Source: Carnobacteriaceae bacterium zg-C25 (GTDB lineage: Bacteria > Bacillota > Bacilli > Lactobacillales > Aerococcaceae). From it: a stretch of 64,000 nucleotides of DNA. Shown piece after piece: positions 19,165-29,589 of the stretch. Both the position numbers and the translations under genes were made by a program. Under the pieces are notes generated by a model. The model was given only the letters and a program-made list of their open reading frames with translations. It was not told the origin of the DNA and did not search any database. Each line of letters opens with the position of its first letter. The first letter of the stretch is position 1. The stretch lies in assembly GCA_017945845.1 (NCBI GenBank), contig CP072828.1:1240001-1304000 (forward strand), given 5' to 3'.

Positions 19165-20046
19165 TTATTTTGTTGCATGCAGTGCATTCGCTAATCGTGC
19201 AAAGTCTGCAATACTTAACGCCTCGCCACGTACACTCGGCTCAATTTTAGCTAAAGATAGTGCATTTTCTAACCACGCTTTTTCGCTCTCACCTTTTCCA
19301 AAAAATTGCGTTAAATTATTCCATAATGTTTTACGGCGTTGAGTGAAACTTGCTTTTACGACGTTGAAAAATAACGTCTCATCAGACACATCCACTAACG
19401 GTTTATCACGACGCGTTAATTTTAAAATCGCCGAATCCACATTTGGTTGCGGTGAAAAAACGGTTTTCGGTACAATAAACGCCAATTCTGCATGCATGTA
19501 ATATTGAATGGCTACGGTCAATGATCCATAGGCTTTACTTGCCGGTTTAGCCGTCATACGTTGTGCCACTTCTTTTTGCATCATCATCACAAAGGTATCA
19601 ATCGGTAATTGACTATCTAAAAAATGCATAATGATGGGTGTCGTAATGTAATATGGCAAATTGGCTACAACACTTAACGGTTTTGTCATATCCAATCGCG
19701 TCGTCACATCTTCGGGTAATTTTGCTTTTAAAATATCTTCATGTACAACCGTTATATTATTATACGGAGAAAGCGTATCTGCTAATACGGGCAACAGACG
19801 TTGATCAATTTCAAACGCTAACACGTGATTGGCGACACGTGCAATCCGTTCAGTGAGCGCCCCGATACCCGGACCGACCTCAATGACGTTAGTCTGTTTA
19901 TCAATGCCAGACGCTTCAATAATTTTGGTTAAAATATTCGGTTCAATCAAAAAATTTTGGCCTAAACTTTTTTTCATTGACAACCCGTATTTTTTCACGA
20001 TTTCAGCAGTTCGTGTCGGTGTTGCAATGTCTCTAAAATGTTCCAT
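19165..20046 (-). CDS. rsmA: 16S rRNA dimethyladenosine transferase RsmA (KsgA)
   Basis: 293 aa from the ATG at 20046, preceded by GGGAGGAAAATT; the open frame extends 21 codons upstream without a site. The SAM-binding motif is [12 protein letters not shown] (about residues 45-56). The catalytic motif is NLPYYITTP (about 118-126), and a C-terminal helical domain follows. It dimethylates two adjacent adenines in helix 45 of 16S rRNA, and its loss gives kasugamycin resistance. It overlaps the rnmV stop by 14 bases, the classic tatD-rnmV-rsmA arrangement. Confidence 0.94.
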   Translation of the reverse strand: MEHFRDIATPTRTAEIVKKYGLSMKKSLGQNFLIEPNILTKIIEASGIDKQTNVIEVGPGIGALTERIARVANHVLAFEIDQRLLPVLADTLSPYNNITVVHEDILKAKLPEDVTTRLDMTKPLSVVANLPYYITTPIIMHFLDSQLPIDTFVMMMQKEVAQRMTAKPASKAYGSLTVAIQYYMHAELAFIVPKTVFSPQPNVDSAILKLTRRDKPLVDVSDETLFFNVVKASFTQRRKTLWNNLTQFFGKGESEKAWLENALSLAKIEPSVRGEALSIADFARLANALHATK

Positions 20047-20596
20047 AATTTTCCTCCCATACGATTGCCATCGTGTCCATAATTTGTTCGGGTGTATAGC
20101 CAAATGCATTCAATCGTTTTTCTAACTGTTTCCCATTCACATGCCCAATACCCATTTTTTTCGCTAACGCCTCACGTCGTTTAGCAGATTGATTTAAGCC
20201 AACAAGTCCAATACGCATTAAAAATGACTTAGTAATAGGCGTTTGACTTTCGTAGTCTTGAACACTTTTCACGTCATTTAACGCGCGCAAAATCGCCGCG
20301 TCACTCGCGTGTTCTACACCAAGAGAACCTTTATGCTTTGGCGTCGCTTCGGCAACGGTTAAAAAAGCGTGTTTAACGGTCGGTATATATTGTGTAATGG
20401 TTTTTCTAATTTTTTCACCCGGAAAATCGGGGTCACACAAGACAATAACGCCACGAAACTCGTGCGCCTTTTTAATCAACTCTAATGTTTCTTGATTAAT
20501 TGCCGATCCACGTGTTTCAATCGTATCCACCACACCCAAAACCTCTTTTAAACGGCGCGTATCATCTCGTCCTTCTACAACAATGATTTCTTTCAT
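20033..20596 (-). CDS. rnmV: Ribonuclease M5
   Basis: 187 aa. An N-terminal TOPRIM domain carries the catalytic glutamate in [11 protein letters not shown] (E8) and the metal-binding DPDFPG. The C-terminal part (about residues 125-185) is the DUF4093 region that contacts L18-bound 5S rRNA precursor. RNase M5 matures 5S rRNA in low-GC Gram-positives. The ATG overlaps the tatD stop as ATGA, and the 3' end overlaps rsmA. Confidence 0.93.
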   Translation of the reverse strand: MKEIIVVEGRDDTRRLKEVLGVVDTIETRGSAINQETLELIKKAHEFRGVIVLCDPDFPGEKIRKTITQYIPTVKHAFLTVAEATPKHKGSLGVEHASDAAILRALNDVKSVQDYESQTPITKSFLMRIGLVGLNQSAKRREALAKKMGIGHVNGKQLEKRLNAFGYTPEQIMDTMAIVWEENYGTF

Positions 20597-21351
20597 AGTC
20601 TAAATAACTTTCTAGCGTTTTGCGTCGTCGCAGTTGCAATGTCTTCAATCGAACACTCACGTAATTGCGCGATTTTCTCCGCCACGTGATACACATAACT
20701 TGGCTCGTTACGCTTACCACGATACGGAACAGGCGATAAATACGGGGCATCCGTTTCAATCAACAATCGATCTAACGGAACGACTTTTGCAACTTCTTGT
20801 AAATCCAGTGACTTTTTGAACGTCACCACGCCACTTAGCGAAATGTACATTCCTAAATCAAGAAAACGTTGCATATCGGAAATATTCCCAGAAAAACTGT
20901 GCATAATCCCACCCTGAAATGACGAAGATTTCAAAATGCGGTACGTGTCTTCCAGAGCTTCTCGCGTGTGAATCACAATCGGTAAATTCATCTCATTTGC
21001 AATGGCGATTTGACGTCTAAATACTTTTTCTTGGTTTTGTGGTGTATCGGTATTCCAATGATAATCCAATCCAATTTCGCCAAGTGCCACCACTTTATCG
21101 TGCGTTAGCCATTCTTGCAATTGTTTTTCAAGTGCCATTGTATAGCTGGGCGTTTCAACCGGGTGCCACCCAACAATACTGTAAATATTGTCGTATTGTT
21201 TCGATAATTCTAAACTTTTTAAAATGGTTGGTTCATCAAAACCAACAACCGCCATTTGTGTCACACCATGTTCTTTTGCGCGCAAAATGGTCGCATCTAA
21301 ATCATCTTGAAATTGCGGTGTATTTATATGTGTATGTGTATCAAATAACAT
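20593..21351 (-). CDS. TatD-family metal-dependent DNase/hydrolase
   Basis: 252 aa from the second ATG (21351), which sits eight bases after AGGA; an ATG two codons upstream is too close. Metal ligands of the amidohydrolase barrel are all visible: HTHINTPQF, the glutamate in GEIGLDYHW, HTRE, HSFSG and ETDAPYL. It is YcfH-like, a 3'-5' exonuclease or D-aminoacyl hydrolase fold. First gene of the tatD-rnmV-rsmA operon. Confidence 0.9.
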   Translation of the reverse strand: MLFDTHTHINTPQFQDDLDATILRAKEHGVTQMAVVGFDEPTILKSLELSKQYDNIYSIVGWHPVETPSYTMALEKQLQEWLTHDKVVALGEIGLDYHWNTDTPQNQEKVFRRQIAIANEMNLPIVIHTREALEDTYRILKSSSFQGGIMHSFSGNISDMQRFLDLGMYISLSGVVTFKKSLDLQEVAKVVPLDRLLIETDAPYLSPVPYRGKRNEPSYVYHVAEKIAQLRECSIEDIATATTQNARKLFRL

Positions 21352-21378
21352 GGTCATCTTCCTTTTTAATCTCGCTTC

Positions 21379-21387
21379 ATTGTATCA
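21379..21387 (-). promoter_or_regulatory. Extended -10 promoter for tatD-rnmV-rsmA
   Basis: The minus strand reads TGATACAAT, an extended -10 (21379-21387), 28 bp before the tatD ATG. The -35 region is weak. Confidence 0.5.
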
Positions 21388-21520
21388 TAAATGGGTATAA
21401 TGAAAAAGATAGCGCGTTAAGACACCAACTTTTTGCGTCTGCAACGTAACTAATGACACATGGCAAAGCATACAACCACCTACTTTTATTACACCCTATT
21501 TTTGTTCGATACCATTTAAA

Positions 21521-21964
21521 TTATTCAGCCGTATCCAATATAATCGTTACCGGTCCATCATTAACTAAAGATACTTGCATATTCGCTCCAAACACACCCG
21601 TTTCAACAGGAATATCATATTGTCTTAAAGTATCGTTAAAATAGTGATATAGCGGAATCGCAATATCCGGTTTGGCAGCTTTTATAAAACTAGGACGATT
21701 TCCCTTTTTTGTATCGGCAAATAATGTAAATTGTGAAACGGATAAGATTGAACCGCCTACAGATTGAATATTTTGATTCATTTTACCGTCTTCATCTTCA
21801 AACACACGCAAATTCACAATTTTTTTAGCTAGGTAATCCGCTTCTTTTGTTGTATCCGTTTCAGCAATTCCCACTAACAAAACATAGCCGTTTTCAATTT
21901 GTCCATGTACTTTTCCATCAATGCTCACACTCGCACAACGAGCACGTTGTAATACTACTTTCAT
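21521..21964 (-). CDS. dtd: D-aminoacyl-tRNA deacylase
   Basis: 147 aa from the ATG at 21964, which follows AAAGGAG; an upstream in-frame start lacks a site. Catalytic signature SQFTLFAD lies at about residues 77-84. The GPV motif lies near the C-terminus ([10 protein letters not shown]), and these two form the cross-subunit chiral-proofreading site. It removes D-amino acids mischarged onto tRNA. It follows rel, the usual order in Firmicutes, but a terminator hairpin sits between the two. Confidence 0.93.
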   Translation of the reverse strand: MKVVLQRARCASVSIDGKVHGQIENGYVLLVGIAETDTTKEADYLAKKIVNLRVFEDEDGKMNQNIQSVGGSILSVSQFTLFADTKKGNRPSFIKAAKPDIAIPLYHYFNDTLRQYDIPVETGVFGANMQVSLVNDGPVTIILDTAE

Positions 21965-21976
21965 ACTTTCTCCTTT

Positions 21977-22006
21977 AAAAAAGCCTTTGGCACGAAGACC
22001 AAAGGC
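21977..22006 (-). terminator. Rho-independent terminator between rel and dtd
   Basis: On the minus strand GCCTTTGG pairs with CCAAAGGC around an 8-base loop and runs into TTTTTT, directly followed by the dtd ribosome binding site. Confidence 0.78.
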
Positions 22007-22018
22007 GATCATTTTACA

Positions 22019-24217
22019 TTATGAAATGACACGTTGTACACGGTACACTTCTGTTATCATACGTAATTTATCGAGTAATCGATTTAACTCTTGAATATTT
22101 TCAATCCCTACTCGCAATGTAATGGTTGCAATGTGGTCGTTGATTTTTGCGTTAATCCCATTCATTTTTTTAACGGTACTATTTGCCGTTGTAATGATGT
22201 CGTTAATTAAACCGTTTCGATCATATGCGGTAATAATAATTTCGGTATCATAATCTTTATGTACTTTTTTATTCGCCATATCCCATTCAACATCAATCAG
22301 CCTTGCTTCATCTGCATGTGGCAACTGGACATTAGGGCAGTCTTGTCGATGGACAGTAATGCCGTGGCCTTTTGTAATATACCCCGTCACCGTATCTCCT
22401 GGAACCGGTCTACAACACCGCGCCAAACGAATTAATAAATTATCGCCACCACTCACAATTAAACCATTTTCATCACGAATGGTCATCACAGTGCGCTTCG
22501 GTTCTGGCTTGGCTAAAAGTTGCTGAATTTCTAATTCTTTTTCTTTTTGACGGCGTTCTTTTTCGGTTAAACGATTGGCTACCGCTAGAGAGGACTGTTC
22601 ACCAAAACCAACCATCGCATACATATCATCGATTGTATGTACATTTAGGCGTTCCAATACGTCATCGATACGTTCTTTCGTCAAAATTTCTTTCGGATCA
22701 AATTCTAACTCAACAATCGCTTTTTCCAATAAGTCGCGTCCGCGCGCAATACTGGCATCACGTTCTTGAGATTTTAAATACCGTTTAATTTTATTTTTGG
22801 CACGGCTAGTCACAACCATCTTTAACCAATCGGGTGATGGATTTGCACTACTACTTGTACGAATATCAATAATATCGCCATTCACTAAAACCGTATCTAA
22901 TCCAACATTTTTACCGTTGACGGTTGCACCGACCGTTTTATTCCCAAGTTCAGTATGCACACTATAGGCAAAGTCTAACGGACCTGACCCGCTTGGCAAT
23001 TCCGTCACATCACCTTTTGGTGTAAAGACATAAACACGATCATTAAATAAATCGGTTTTAACGGATTCAATAAATTCGCTGGCGTTTGTTGCATCACTTT
23101 GCAACTCCATCATATCTTTGAACCAATTCATCCGTTCTTGCAAAGGCGTTGAGGCAACTTTACTCGTCACACCCTCTTTATACGCCCAATGCGCAGCAAC
23201 CCCGTTTTCAGCAATACGATGCATTTCATACGTTCTAATTTGAATTTCAATCGGTGTCCCACCCGGACCAATAATGGTTGTGTGTAACGACTGATACATA
23301 TTTGGTTTAGGCATGGCAATATAATCTTTAAACCGCCCTGGAAGTGGTGTCCATTTAGTATGCACCAACCCTAACACCGCGTAACAATCTTTAATATCAT
23401 TGACCAACACACGAACTGCCAGCAAGTCATAAATTTCGCTAAACTCTTTTTTCTTATTTACCATTTTTTTGTAAATAGAATAAATGTGTTTCGGACGACC
23501 TTTAATTTCTGCTTTAATGTGCATCTCATCAAGTAAATGTTGAATCTCATCGATTGTCTCATTTACCCACGCCTCACGCTCTTCACGTTTTGAGCTCATC
23601 AGCGACACAATATTATAATACGCCTGTGTTTCCAAGTAACGTAACGATAAATCTTCCAACTCCCACTTAATTTTACTCATCCCTAAGCGATGCGCTAAAG
23701 GCGCGTAAATTTCAAGCGTTTCTTCTGATTTTTGTTGCTGTTTATGTTCCGTCTGGTACTCCATTGTACGCATGTTGTGTAATCTATCTGCCAATTTGAC
23801 AATAATGACACGAAAATCTTGCGCCATAGCCAAAAGCATTTTGCGGTGATTTTCCGCCTTATTTTCTGCTTTTGATTGGTACTCTACTTGCCCAATTTTT
23901 GTGACACCCTCAATAATGTCGGCTACGCTTTGTGAAAAATGTGTCACCATATCATCATAAGTGTATTCTGTATCTTCAACAACATCGTGTAAAAAACCTG
24001 CTGCTACCGTATGCGGATCCATATGCAAATTTGCTAAAATACCCGCTACTTGAATTGGGTGAATAATATACGGTTCTCCCGATTTACGTTGCATGGAACG
24101 GTGGGCGTGTTCAGCAAACTCATAGGCTTTTTTTACAAATGTAACGTGCTCTTCATTCATATACGTCCGACATAAATCAAGCACATCTTGTGCTGTATAG
24201 TCCTTTTGTTTTGCCAT
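22019..24217 (-). CDS. rel: Bifunctional (p)ppGpp synthetase/hydrolase Rel
   Basis: 732 aa from the ATG at 24217 with GGGAGGTGAG upstream. Domain order: HD hydrolase with HPIQVAGI and LHDVVEDT (about residues 45-80), synthetase with RFKDYIAMPKPNMYQSLHT (about 260-280), TGS (about 385-450) and a C-terminal ACT domain after the conserved cysteines of the zinc-finger-like RCCRPVPGD region. The intact HDVVED motif indicates that hydrolase activity is kept. It is the ribosome-associated stringent response enzyme, with its own promoter and a terminator before dtd. Confidence 0.94.
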   Translation of the reverse strand: MAKQKDYTAQDVLDLCRTYMNEEHVTFVKKAYEFAEHAHRSMQRKSGEPYIIHPIQVAGILANLHMDPHTVAAGFLHDVVEDTEYTYDDMVTHFSQSVADIIEGVTKIGQVEYQSKAENKAENHRKMLLAMAQDFRVIIVKLADRLHNMRTMEYQTEHKQQQKSEETLEIYAPLAHRLGMSKIKWELEDLSLRYLETQAYYNIVSLMSSKREEREAWVNETIDEIQHLLDEMHIKAEIKGRPKHIYSIYKKMVNKKKEFSEIYDLLAVRVLVNDIKDCYAVLGLVHTKWTPLPGRFKDYIAMPKPNMYQSLHTTIIGPGGTPIEIQIRTYEMHRIAENGVAAHWAYKEGVTSKVASTPLQERMNWFKDMMELQSDATNASEFIESVKTDLFNDRVYVFTPKGDVTELPSGSGPLDFAYSVHTELGNKTVGATVNGKNVGLDTVLVNGDIIDIRTSSSANPSPDWLKMVVTSRAKNKIKRYLKSQERDASIARGRDLLEKAIVELEFDPKEILTKERIDDVLERLNVHTIDDMYAMVGFGEQSSLAVANRLTEKERRQKEKELEIQQLLAKPEPKRTVMTIRDENGLIVSGGDNLLIRLARCCRPVPGDTVTGYITKGHGITVHRQDCPNVQLPHADEARLIDVEWDMANKKVHKDYDTEIIITAYDRNGLINDIITTANSTVKKMNGINAKINDHIATITLRVGIENIQELNRLLDKLRMITEVYRVQRVIS

Positions 24218-24246
24218 AAACTCACCTCCCATTCATTATGAATACA

Positions 24247-24275
24247 ATATTACTTTAATATGGCGTTTTTATCAA
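24247..24275 (-). promoter_or_regulatory. Predicted sigma-A promoter for rel
   Basis: Minus strand: TTGATA (-35, 24270-24275), 17-bp spacer, TAATAT (-10, 24247-24252), about 30 bp before the rel start. Confidence 0.6.
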
Positions 24276-24317
24276 GTTTACTACCCGTTGTGACGAACAT
24301 CTAAGTTATGCCATCAA

Positions 24318-24360
24318 TGCAAAAGTGACCGTCAACGCATCATCAACCGCCACTTTTGCA
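24318..24360. repeat. Perfect 10-bp inverted repeat downstream of cysS
   Basis: TGCAAAAGTG and CACTTTTGCA enclose 23 bases rich in CATCAACC-like words. It lies between cysS and the rel promoter. Neither strand has a clear T-run, so a terminator role is only possible. Confidence 0.5.
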
Positions 24361-24383
24361 ACTATCTATCTGTTTACCACTCA

Positions 24384-25793
24384 CTACACTCGTTTATAAC
24401 GTGTACCTTGTGGTGTATCGTCTAAAATAATCCCTTGTGATTTTAAGTAATCACGAATTTCATCACTACGTTTAAAATCTTTAATTAAACGCGCTTGAGT
24501 CCGTTCTTCAATTAACGAAACAATATCTTCATCTAATAATGTTTCTTCCTCTTCTAACACCATACCAAATACATCGCACATGGCTAAAAGTCGCGTTTTC
24601 ACAATACCTAAAACGGATGCGTTAACCGTTTCACGTTGTGTGTAGACGTTAATATCACGCAATAATTCATACAACACTTTCATGCCGTTTGGTGCATTAA
24701 TGTCATCGTCCATGGCTTCTTTAAAAGCATTTTCCTGTGTACGCATCGTTTCTAACATTGTTTCATCACTAACACACATATCCGTTACCGCCGTATTTAA
24801 ACGGAATTGAATTTGTCGAAGTGTCGCTTTAAATTTCTCTAAATTAACGGTTGCTTCAGCAATAATATCTTCTTTAAATTCTAGCGGTTTACGATAATGG
24901 GCTGTTGCAAGTAAAAAGCGAACAACTTGAGGGTCAACTTGTTGAATCAAATCATGCACCAACACAAAATTACCAAGTGATTTACTCATTTTTTCGCCAT
25001 CAAACGTTACAAACCCATTATGCAACCAATAGTTTGCAAATGGTTTACCTGTTTTTGCTTGGGATTGTGCAATTTCATTTTCGTGATGCGGAAACGTTAA
25101 ATCGTGTCCACCGGCATGAATATCAATGGTGTCGCCTAAAAATTTAGTTGCCATTACAGAACATTCAATATGCCAGCCGGGACGACCACATCCCCATGGA
25201 GAATGCCAATGAATTTCATTTTCTTTAGCCCTTTTCCAAAGCGCAAAATCTAATGGGTCGTGCTTTTGTGCGGTATCATCGTCAACCCGTTGGCTTGCTC
25301 CGGCAATTAAATCATCAATCGATTGCCCACTTAATTGACCGTACTGTTCAAAATGACGTGTTTTAAAATAGACATCGCCATCTACCACATACGCAAAGCC
25401 TTTATCGATTAGCACTTGAATAAACGCGATAATGTCATCAATACTATCCATTACGCGGGGGTTAAGTGTCGCTTTTTTCACGTTTAACGCCGCCGTATCT
25501 TCATAAAAAGCGTGAATAAATCGATCAGCCACTTCACGTGGTGAAATGTCCATTTCGTTTGCCGCACGAATAATTTTATCATCTACATCGGTAAAATTAG
25601 AAACGTAATTGACTGTAAAGCCACGATATTCTAAATAGCGACGGACAACATCAAACGCAACCGTACTACGTGCATTACCAATATGGATGTAGTTATAAAC
25701 CGTTGGACCACACACGTACATGCTCACTTGATCATCGACTAACGGTTTAAACGGTTCTTTTTGATTGGTTAATGTATTATAAAATTGAATCAT
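24384..25793 (-). CDS. cysS: Cysteine--tRNA ligase
   Basis: 469 aa from the ATG at 25793; the frame is open 12 codons upstream, but this ATG follows the purine-rich GGGAGAGAAG. Class I motifs are present: HIGH as HIGN (YIHIGNARS, about residues 31-39) and KMSKSLGNF (about 265-273). Zinc-binding residues include C28, the cysteine in WHIECSVM, and HHENE. It charges tRNA-Cys in the cytoplasm. Its 5' end overlaps the last codons of yfhO by 17 bases. The common Bacillus partners (serine acetyltransferase, MrnC, RlmB) are not adjacent. Confidence 0.95.
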   Translation of the reverse strand: MIQFYNTLTNQKEPFKPLVDDQVSMYVCGPTVYNYIHIGNARSTVAFDVVRRYLEYRGFTVNYVSNFTDVDDKIIRAANEMDISPREVADRFIHAFYEDTAALNVKKATLNPRVMDSIDDIIAFIQVLIDKGFAYVVDGDVYFKTRHFEQYGQLSGQSIDDLIAGASQRVDDDTAQKHDPLDFALWKRAKENEIHWHSPWGCGRPGWHIECSVMATKFLGDTIDIHAGGHDLTFPHHENEIAQSQAKTGKPFANYWLHNGFVTFDGEKMSKSLGNFVLVHDLIQQVDPQVVRFLLATAHYRKPLEFKEDIIAEATVNLEKFKATLRQIQFRLNTAVTDMCVSDETMLETMRTQENAFKEAMDDDINAPNGMKVLYELLRDINVYTQRETVNASVLGIVKTRLLAMCDVFGMVLEEEETLLDEDIVSLIEERTQARLIKDFKRSDEIRDYLKSQGIILDDTPQGTRYKRV

Positions 25794-28443
25794 TTTTTCT
25801 TCTCTCCCATATTGTATAAATGCCAACAATGACTAAACTTGCTGCCGTCACACTCACGCCAATCCACCACCCAACAGGTGTATACACCAGTTTGACAGTG
25901 TGCATACCAGACGTCATTGGCACAGCGAGTAAACTATTCCATACTTGTCGTGTGTTGACTTCTTTATCATCAACATACGCTTTCCAACCCGGACTATACG
26001 GAATACTTGTCATCATATGTGTCTGTTCGCTTGACAATGTAATCGTCCCTTCGATACGATTATCACTCCATTGCGTAACAGTTAACCCATTTTCTTTCGT
26101 TTTAGCAATCGCTTCACGCGTCAACACTTCATTCAACCGCCACAATTGCACGTTATAAATTGTCAATTCGTCTAAAGATGACGTTGAAATTTTAAATTCA
26201 ATCGGTTCTCCTTTATTGCCATAGGCGACATTGAACAATTGTCGTTGATCATACGTACGATAATATTCATATACTTGCCCGTTCAATTCAAACGTAATAT
26301 CATTTTTGCTTAGGTTTGTACTTGCCGGTAAAGAAATGTAATACGCTTCATTGGTTTGTGGTGTAAAGCGATACGTTATTGTTGCACTGCGATTCTTATC
26401 AATACGCTTCAAAGCAACACTGCTTAAATTATTCGGATTGTCTGTTTCAAAATTATCGAGTGTAATATTTGAAAAGGCGAATTGCTCAAAATATTTTGTA
26501 TCACTTGGCTGTAAAGCATTTAACACTTGATTTTGATTATACGCAGGCGCATTGCGCTCCATTCTCAAATTAACTAACGCATCACTAGATGCAAACCCAA
26601 TCGGTAAAACATTATCGTTTTGATACACGCGTAATCGACTGCTTTCAAACGTTGGGTGATAATACGCATTTAAATCTTTACGTGTCGATTCTCGCGTAAA
26701 CGCATAAATATTTTCATCATTTTGCAAATCCACAGGCAAGTTACGCATTTGTACGATATATTTCACACTAAATAACGCATCCGTCAATGCCGTTCCATTC
26801 CCATAATTCGTCGCTGCATTTGCGCCGGCATCACCAAAATAATCAAATAAATCGAGCGTTGAGGCTTCCATCGTCGAACTGAAATTTGTTAATCCCGGAA
26901 AATCAAACATAAACGGATCGTTTTTAGTGCGGTTAAACAGTTTTGCAGTGCGATAAAATTGTGTGTTGTCCGGTCGAATTTTATCAATCACTTCTTTTTG
27001 GACAGAGTACGCATTTAAAAACGAGCCAGCATGGGCATACCCAATACGTGATTGGACAATATTCGCATTCACACCTAACTCTGCAACCGTAAAAAGAAGT
27101 ATTAACGGTAACGCTCTTTCTTTAGAGATTTGTACCAGCAACAGTAACGCCACTAGCCAAAATGCCATTGACAACAGTTGTTGTGGTAGCGTCATAAATG
27201 AATGTTGCTGCGTCAATGCGCTACTCATAAGCCCTAACAATACGGCTACAATACCGATGATTCGGCGCTTGGATAGTTTTTGCAGACCGACAACACCACG
27301 ATAGGCGAGTAACACCATAAAAAAGCAGGTTAAGTACGTGAAACGGTGATAAAACCACGCCGGCGTTTGACCGAGATGCCAAATTTTATTCGTAAAATCA
27401 TGCACCATCGATAAAACAAACACCAAAAGCACAAAAAAGGCAGCAAATCGTTCGCTTTTTCGAATGGATTGATTTGAAAAATAGAGCATTAAACCGATTA
27501 AGGCAACTGCCCCAACATAAACATTTGGCAAACCTGCTGGCATTTGGTCATAATCAAACGCACCAATAAACAATTTAGAAATAATTTCTAACGGATTAAA
27601 TTCAAATGCCCATTGAAAACGAACGACTTCTGTATACGTTCCTTTCGTAATCAACAAGTTTTGCACAACTGGATATAAAATAATGGCGCTAATGCCTACT
27701 GCTACTAACGACCATATGGCTAAACGTAATAGCGGTTTAAAATAACTCACTAGCTTTTGCTTAATCGTATTTCCAAAAGAAAGACGTGTGGCATAAAACA
27801 ATGCATATAAAATGATGAATAAACACATCATATATGCCATGTAATATTGCATAATGATCATCGCACCTAATAAAAGCACGTAATGATATACATTTTTTCG
27901 CCCGTCCATCACTTGCTCTACACCAATGATAATGAGTGGTAAAAAAACAAGTGCATCGTACCATAGTGGATTCATTTGATACGCAATGGCAAACCCACTT
28001 AACGCATACAACGTTGCAAATATTGGAATCAATAATGGCTTGTGACGCAAACCGTTGTAACGTTTAATGAGCAAATGTCCAAATGTTAATCCCATCGCAC
28101 TATATCGCGCCAAAATGGTCAATGTTGCCGAAATACGTAACGCTTCAAAAGGTAATATAACATAAATCAAATTAAATGGACTGAGTAAATAGTACCCCCA
28201 TAATCCGACCATATCCCCACCGAGCGATTTGGAAAAGGAATAAAAAAAGCTATCCACGTCTAGTGATAATACTGCGCGTTTTAAATAAGCAAACAAATCG
28301 ATATATTGCGATGCAAAATCAATTGCCATAACTGTTGTATTCCCAAATGGATACATACCCAAAATAATAAAGTTGACAATCATAATAGCTAATGGTATCA
28401 CCGCACACAATATATAAATTTGTCTAATTGATTGCTTGTTCAT
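25777..28443 (-). CDS. YfhO-family membrane protein (probable lipoteichoic acid glycosylation)
   Basis: 888 aa. About twelve or more transmembrane helices occupy residues 10-440, and a large extracellular beta-rich domain covers about 450-850. A last helix (VGWWIGVSVTAASLVIVGIYTIW) ends the protein. This is the YfhO/GT-C-like architecture; in Bacillus and Listeria YfhO-family proteins are needed to decorate lipoteichoic acid or wall teichoic acid with sugars. AAAGAGGG precedes the ATG. It overlaps both its upstream neighbour (20 bases) and cysS (17 bases), so the three are co-transcribed. Confidence 0.85.
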   Translation of the reverse strand: MNKQSIRQIYILCAVIPLAIMIVNFIILGMYPFGNTTVMAIDFASQYIDLFAYLKRAVLSLDVDSFFYSFSKSLGGDMVGLWGYYLLSPFNLIYVILPFEALRISATLTILARYSAMGLTFGHLLIKRYNGLRHKPLLIPIFATLYALSGFAIAYQMNPLWYDALVFLPLIIIGVEQVMDGRKNVYHYVLLLGAMIIMQYYMAYMMCLFIILYALFYATRLSFGNTIKQKLVSYFKPLLRLAIWSLVAVGISAIILYPVVQNLLITKGTYTEVVRFQWAFEFNPLEIISKLFIGAFDYDQMPAGLPNVYVGAVALIGLMLYFSNQSIRKSERFAAFFVLLVFVLSMVHDFTNKIWHLGQTPAWFYHRFTYLTCFFMVLLAYRGVVGLQKLSKRRIIGIVAVLLGLMSSALTQQHSFMTLPQQLLSMAFWLVALLLLVQISKERALPLILLFTVAELGVNANIVQSRIGYAHAGSFLNAYSVQKEVIDKIRPDNTQFYRTAKLFNRTKNDPFMFDFPGLTNFSSTMEASTLDLFDYFGDAGANAATNYGNGTALTDALFSVKYIVQMRNLPVDLQNDENIYAFTRESTRKDLNAYYHPTFESSRLRVYQNDNVLPIGFASSDALVNLRMERNAPAYNQNQVLNALQPSDTKYFEQFAFSNITLDNFETDNPNNLSSVALKRIDKNRSATITYRFTPQTNEAYYISLPASTNLSKNDITFELNGQVYEYYRTYDQRQLFNVAYGNKGEPIEFKISTSSLDELTIYNVQLWRLNEVLTREAIAKTKENGLTVTQWSDNRIEGTITLSSEQTHMMTSIPYSPGWKAYVDDKEVNTRQVWNSLLAVPMTSGMHTVKLVYTPVGWWIGVSVTAASLVIVGIYTIWERRKNDSIL

Positions 28444-29191
28444 AATCCCTCTTTATATAATGATCTAACACATGAATAAATAAATAAAATCGTTCGATAT
28501 TAACAATCGGTTCCATAAACACCGTTTGAAGTGCCGTATCCTTTATGGTCAACATCCCTGAATACGAAAATTCATATCGTGACAATTGGTGCCATTGATA
28601 AAATTGATTGTAACAGATAATACCTTCATGCGATAAAATCAATGTTTTATCGTCATCATTGCCATGTACTTTCATTTTAAAAGATGTGACATCTTCATCA
28701 ACATCAAAAGAAATGATACGTTTGGCTTCAATTTGTTTCACAACAAACTTTGCCCAAATACGCGCATGCCCTTCTTGAAATAAGCGAAAGGCATCTTTAT
28801 CTAACAATGCGCTTAACGTTTCTTCTTTGTCGTCATCTGTTTCAAAATAGAGTTGATTGGCTGATTTATTACTTTGTGGTATAAAGCTATACGTCATAAT
28901 ATCGTGATAAAAATAAAAAACATTTGTTTTTTGATTGAGTACACCATTTTCATAAAATGCAAATACGCCTGCTTTTTGATGTTGTAACCACACAATAACA
29001 ACTAATCCAATAATCAACACAATACAAAGTAGTTGCAAAACATTAAGCACTTGCGCTACAGATTGATACATTGAAAAAAATTCTTTAGTGTAGTGAAATA
29101 TAAACCATACCATTCCCGTAATGATGGCTAACGCAGCATGAATCACGTATATTTCCCAACGCATGCGACAGACTTTAATCAGATTCCCCAT
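28424..29191 (-). CDS. Membrane protein with two PH-like segments, unknown function
   Basis: 255 aa, not recognised as a named family. Two hydrophobic helices lie at about residues 14-32 and 46-66. After them, two similar stretches look like paired PH/bPH-type repeats: [20 protein letters not shown] and later [19 protein letters not shown], each followed by beta-strand-like sequence. It overlaps yidD (17 bases) upstream and yfhO (20 bases) downstream, so it belongs to one transcript with them. A helper role in envelope polymer or membrane protein handling is only a guess by association. Confidence 0.65.
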   Translation of the reverse strand: MGNLIKVCRMRWEIYVIHAALAIITGMVWFIFHYTKEFFSMYQSVAQVLNVLQLLCIVLIIGLVVIVWLQHQKAGVFAFYENGVLNQKTNVFYFYHDIMTYSFIPQSNKSANQLYFETDDDKEETLSALLDKDAFRLFQEGHARIWAKFVVKQIEAKRIISFDVDEDVTSFKMKVHGNDDDKTLILSHEGIICYNQFYQWHQLSRYEFSYSGMLTIKDTALQTVFMEPIVNIERFYLFIHVLDHYIKRDYEQAIN

Positions 29192-29456
29192 GACTTTCCT
29201 CCGCTTGTTTTTCGTGTTTAAATGTGTTTCGTCGTAACGTAAAATAGTCCGGAACAGGATCTACCCCGCCTTTAATAAACGGATGACACCGACAAATTCT
29301 TCCCACCGCCATTAAACTGCCTTTCAATGCACCATGTTTTTCGACCGCTTCTAAAGCATAATGTGAGCACGTCGGTTCATAGCGACAACTTGGTGGCGTT
29401 GCCGGTGAAATATATTTTTGATAGCCTTTTATAGCTTTTTTAATTATTTTTTTCAT
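29175..29456 (-). CDS. yidD: Membrane protein insertion efficiency factor YidD
   Basis: 93 aa from the ATG at 29456 (GTGGAGTG upstream; the frame opens earlier without a site). The family core is complete: an N-terminal amphipathic helix [18 protein letters not shown], then [22 protein letters not shown] with three conserved cysteines overall, and [17 protein letters not shown]. YidD assists YidC-dependent membrane insertion at the inner face of the membrane. The acidic tail after residue 80 is variable in the family. Confidence 0.93.
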   Translation of the reverse strand: MKKIIKKAIKGYQKYISPATPPSCRYEPTCSHYALEAVEKHGALKGSLMAVGRICRCHPFIKGGVDPVPDYFTLRRNTFKHEKQAEESHGESD

Positions 29457-29504
29457 GTTTGTACACTCCACGCTCATTATATCACACATTTCACAAGCAC
29501 AAAC

Positions 29505-29581
29505 AAAAAGTGCCATCTTTTATTGCGTTACGTCACAGAAAATTTTGTTTCCGTTCCTTGCAATTTAACAAAGATAGCACT
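29505..29581 (-). terminator. Large hairpin, terminator of ecfA1-ecfA2-ecfT
   Basis: On the minus strand AGTGCTATCTTT pairs with AAAGATGGCACT (one mismatch), with 49 bases between the arms, and runs into TTTTTGTTTG. It starts just past the ecfT stop. Confidence 0.6.
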
Positions 29582-29589
29582 GTTATTCA

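Noticed and set aside
24233-24383. T-box or other riboswitch in front of cysS, lysS or rel
   Set aside because: cysS overlaps yfhO, lysS abuts dusB, and rel has a short leader; no T-box sequence (TGGNACCGCG-like) or specifier stem was seen.
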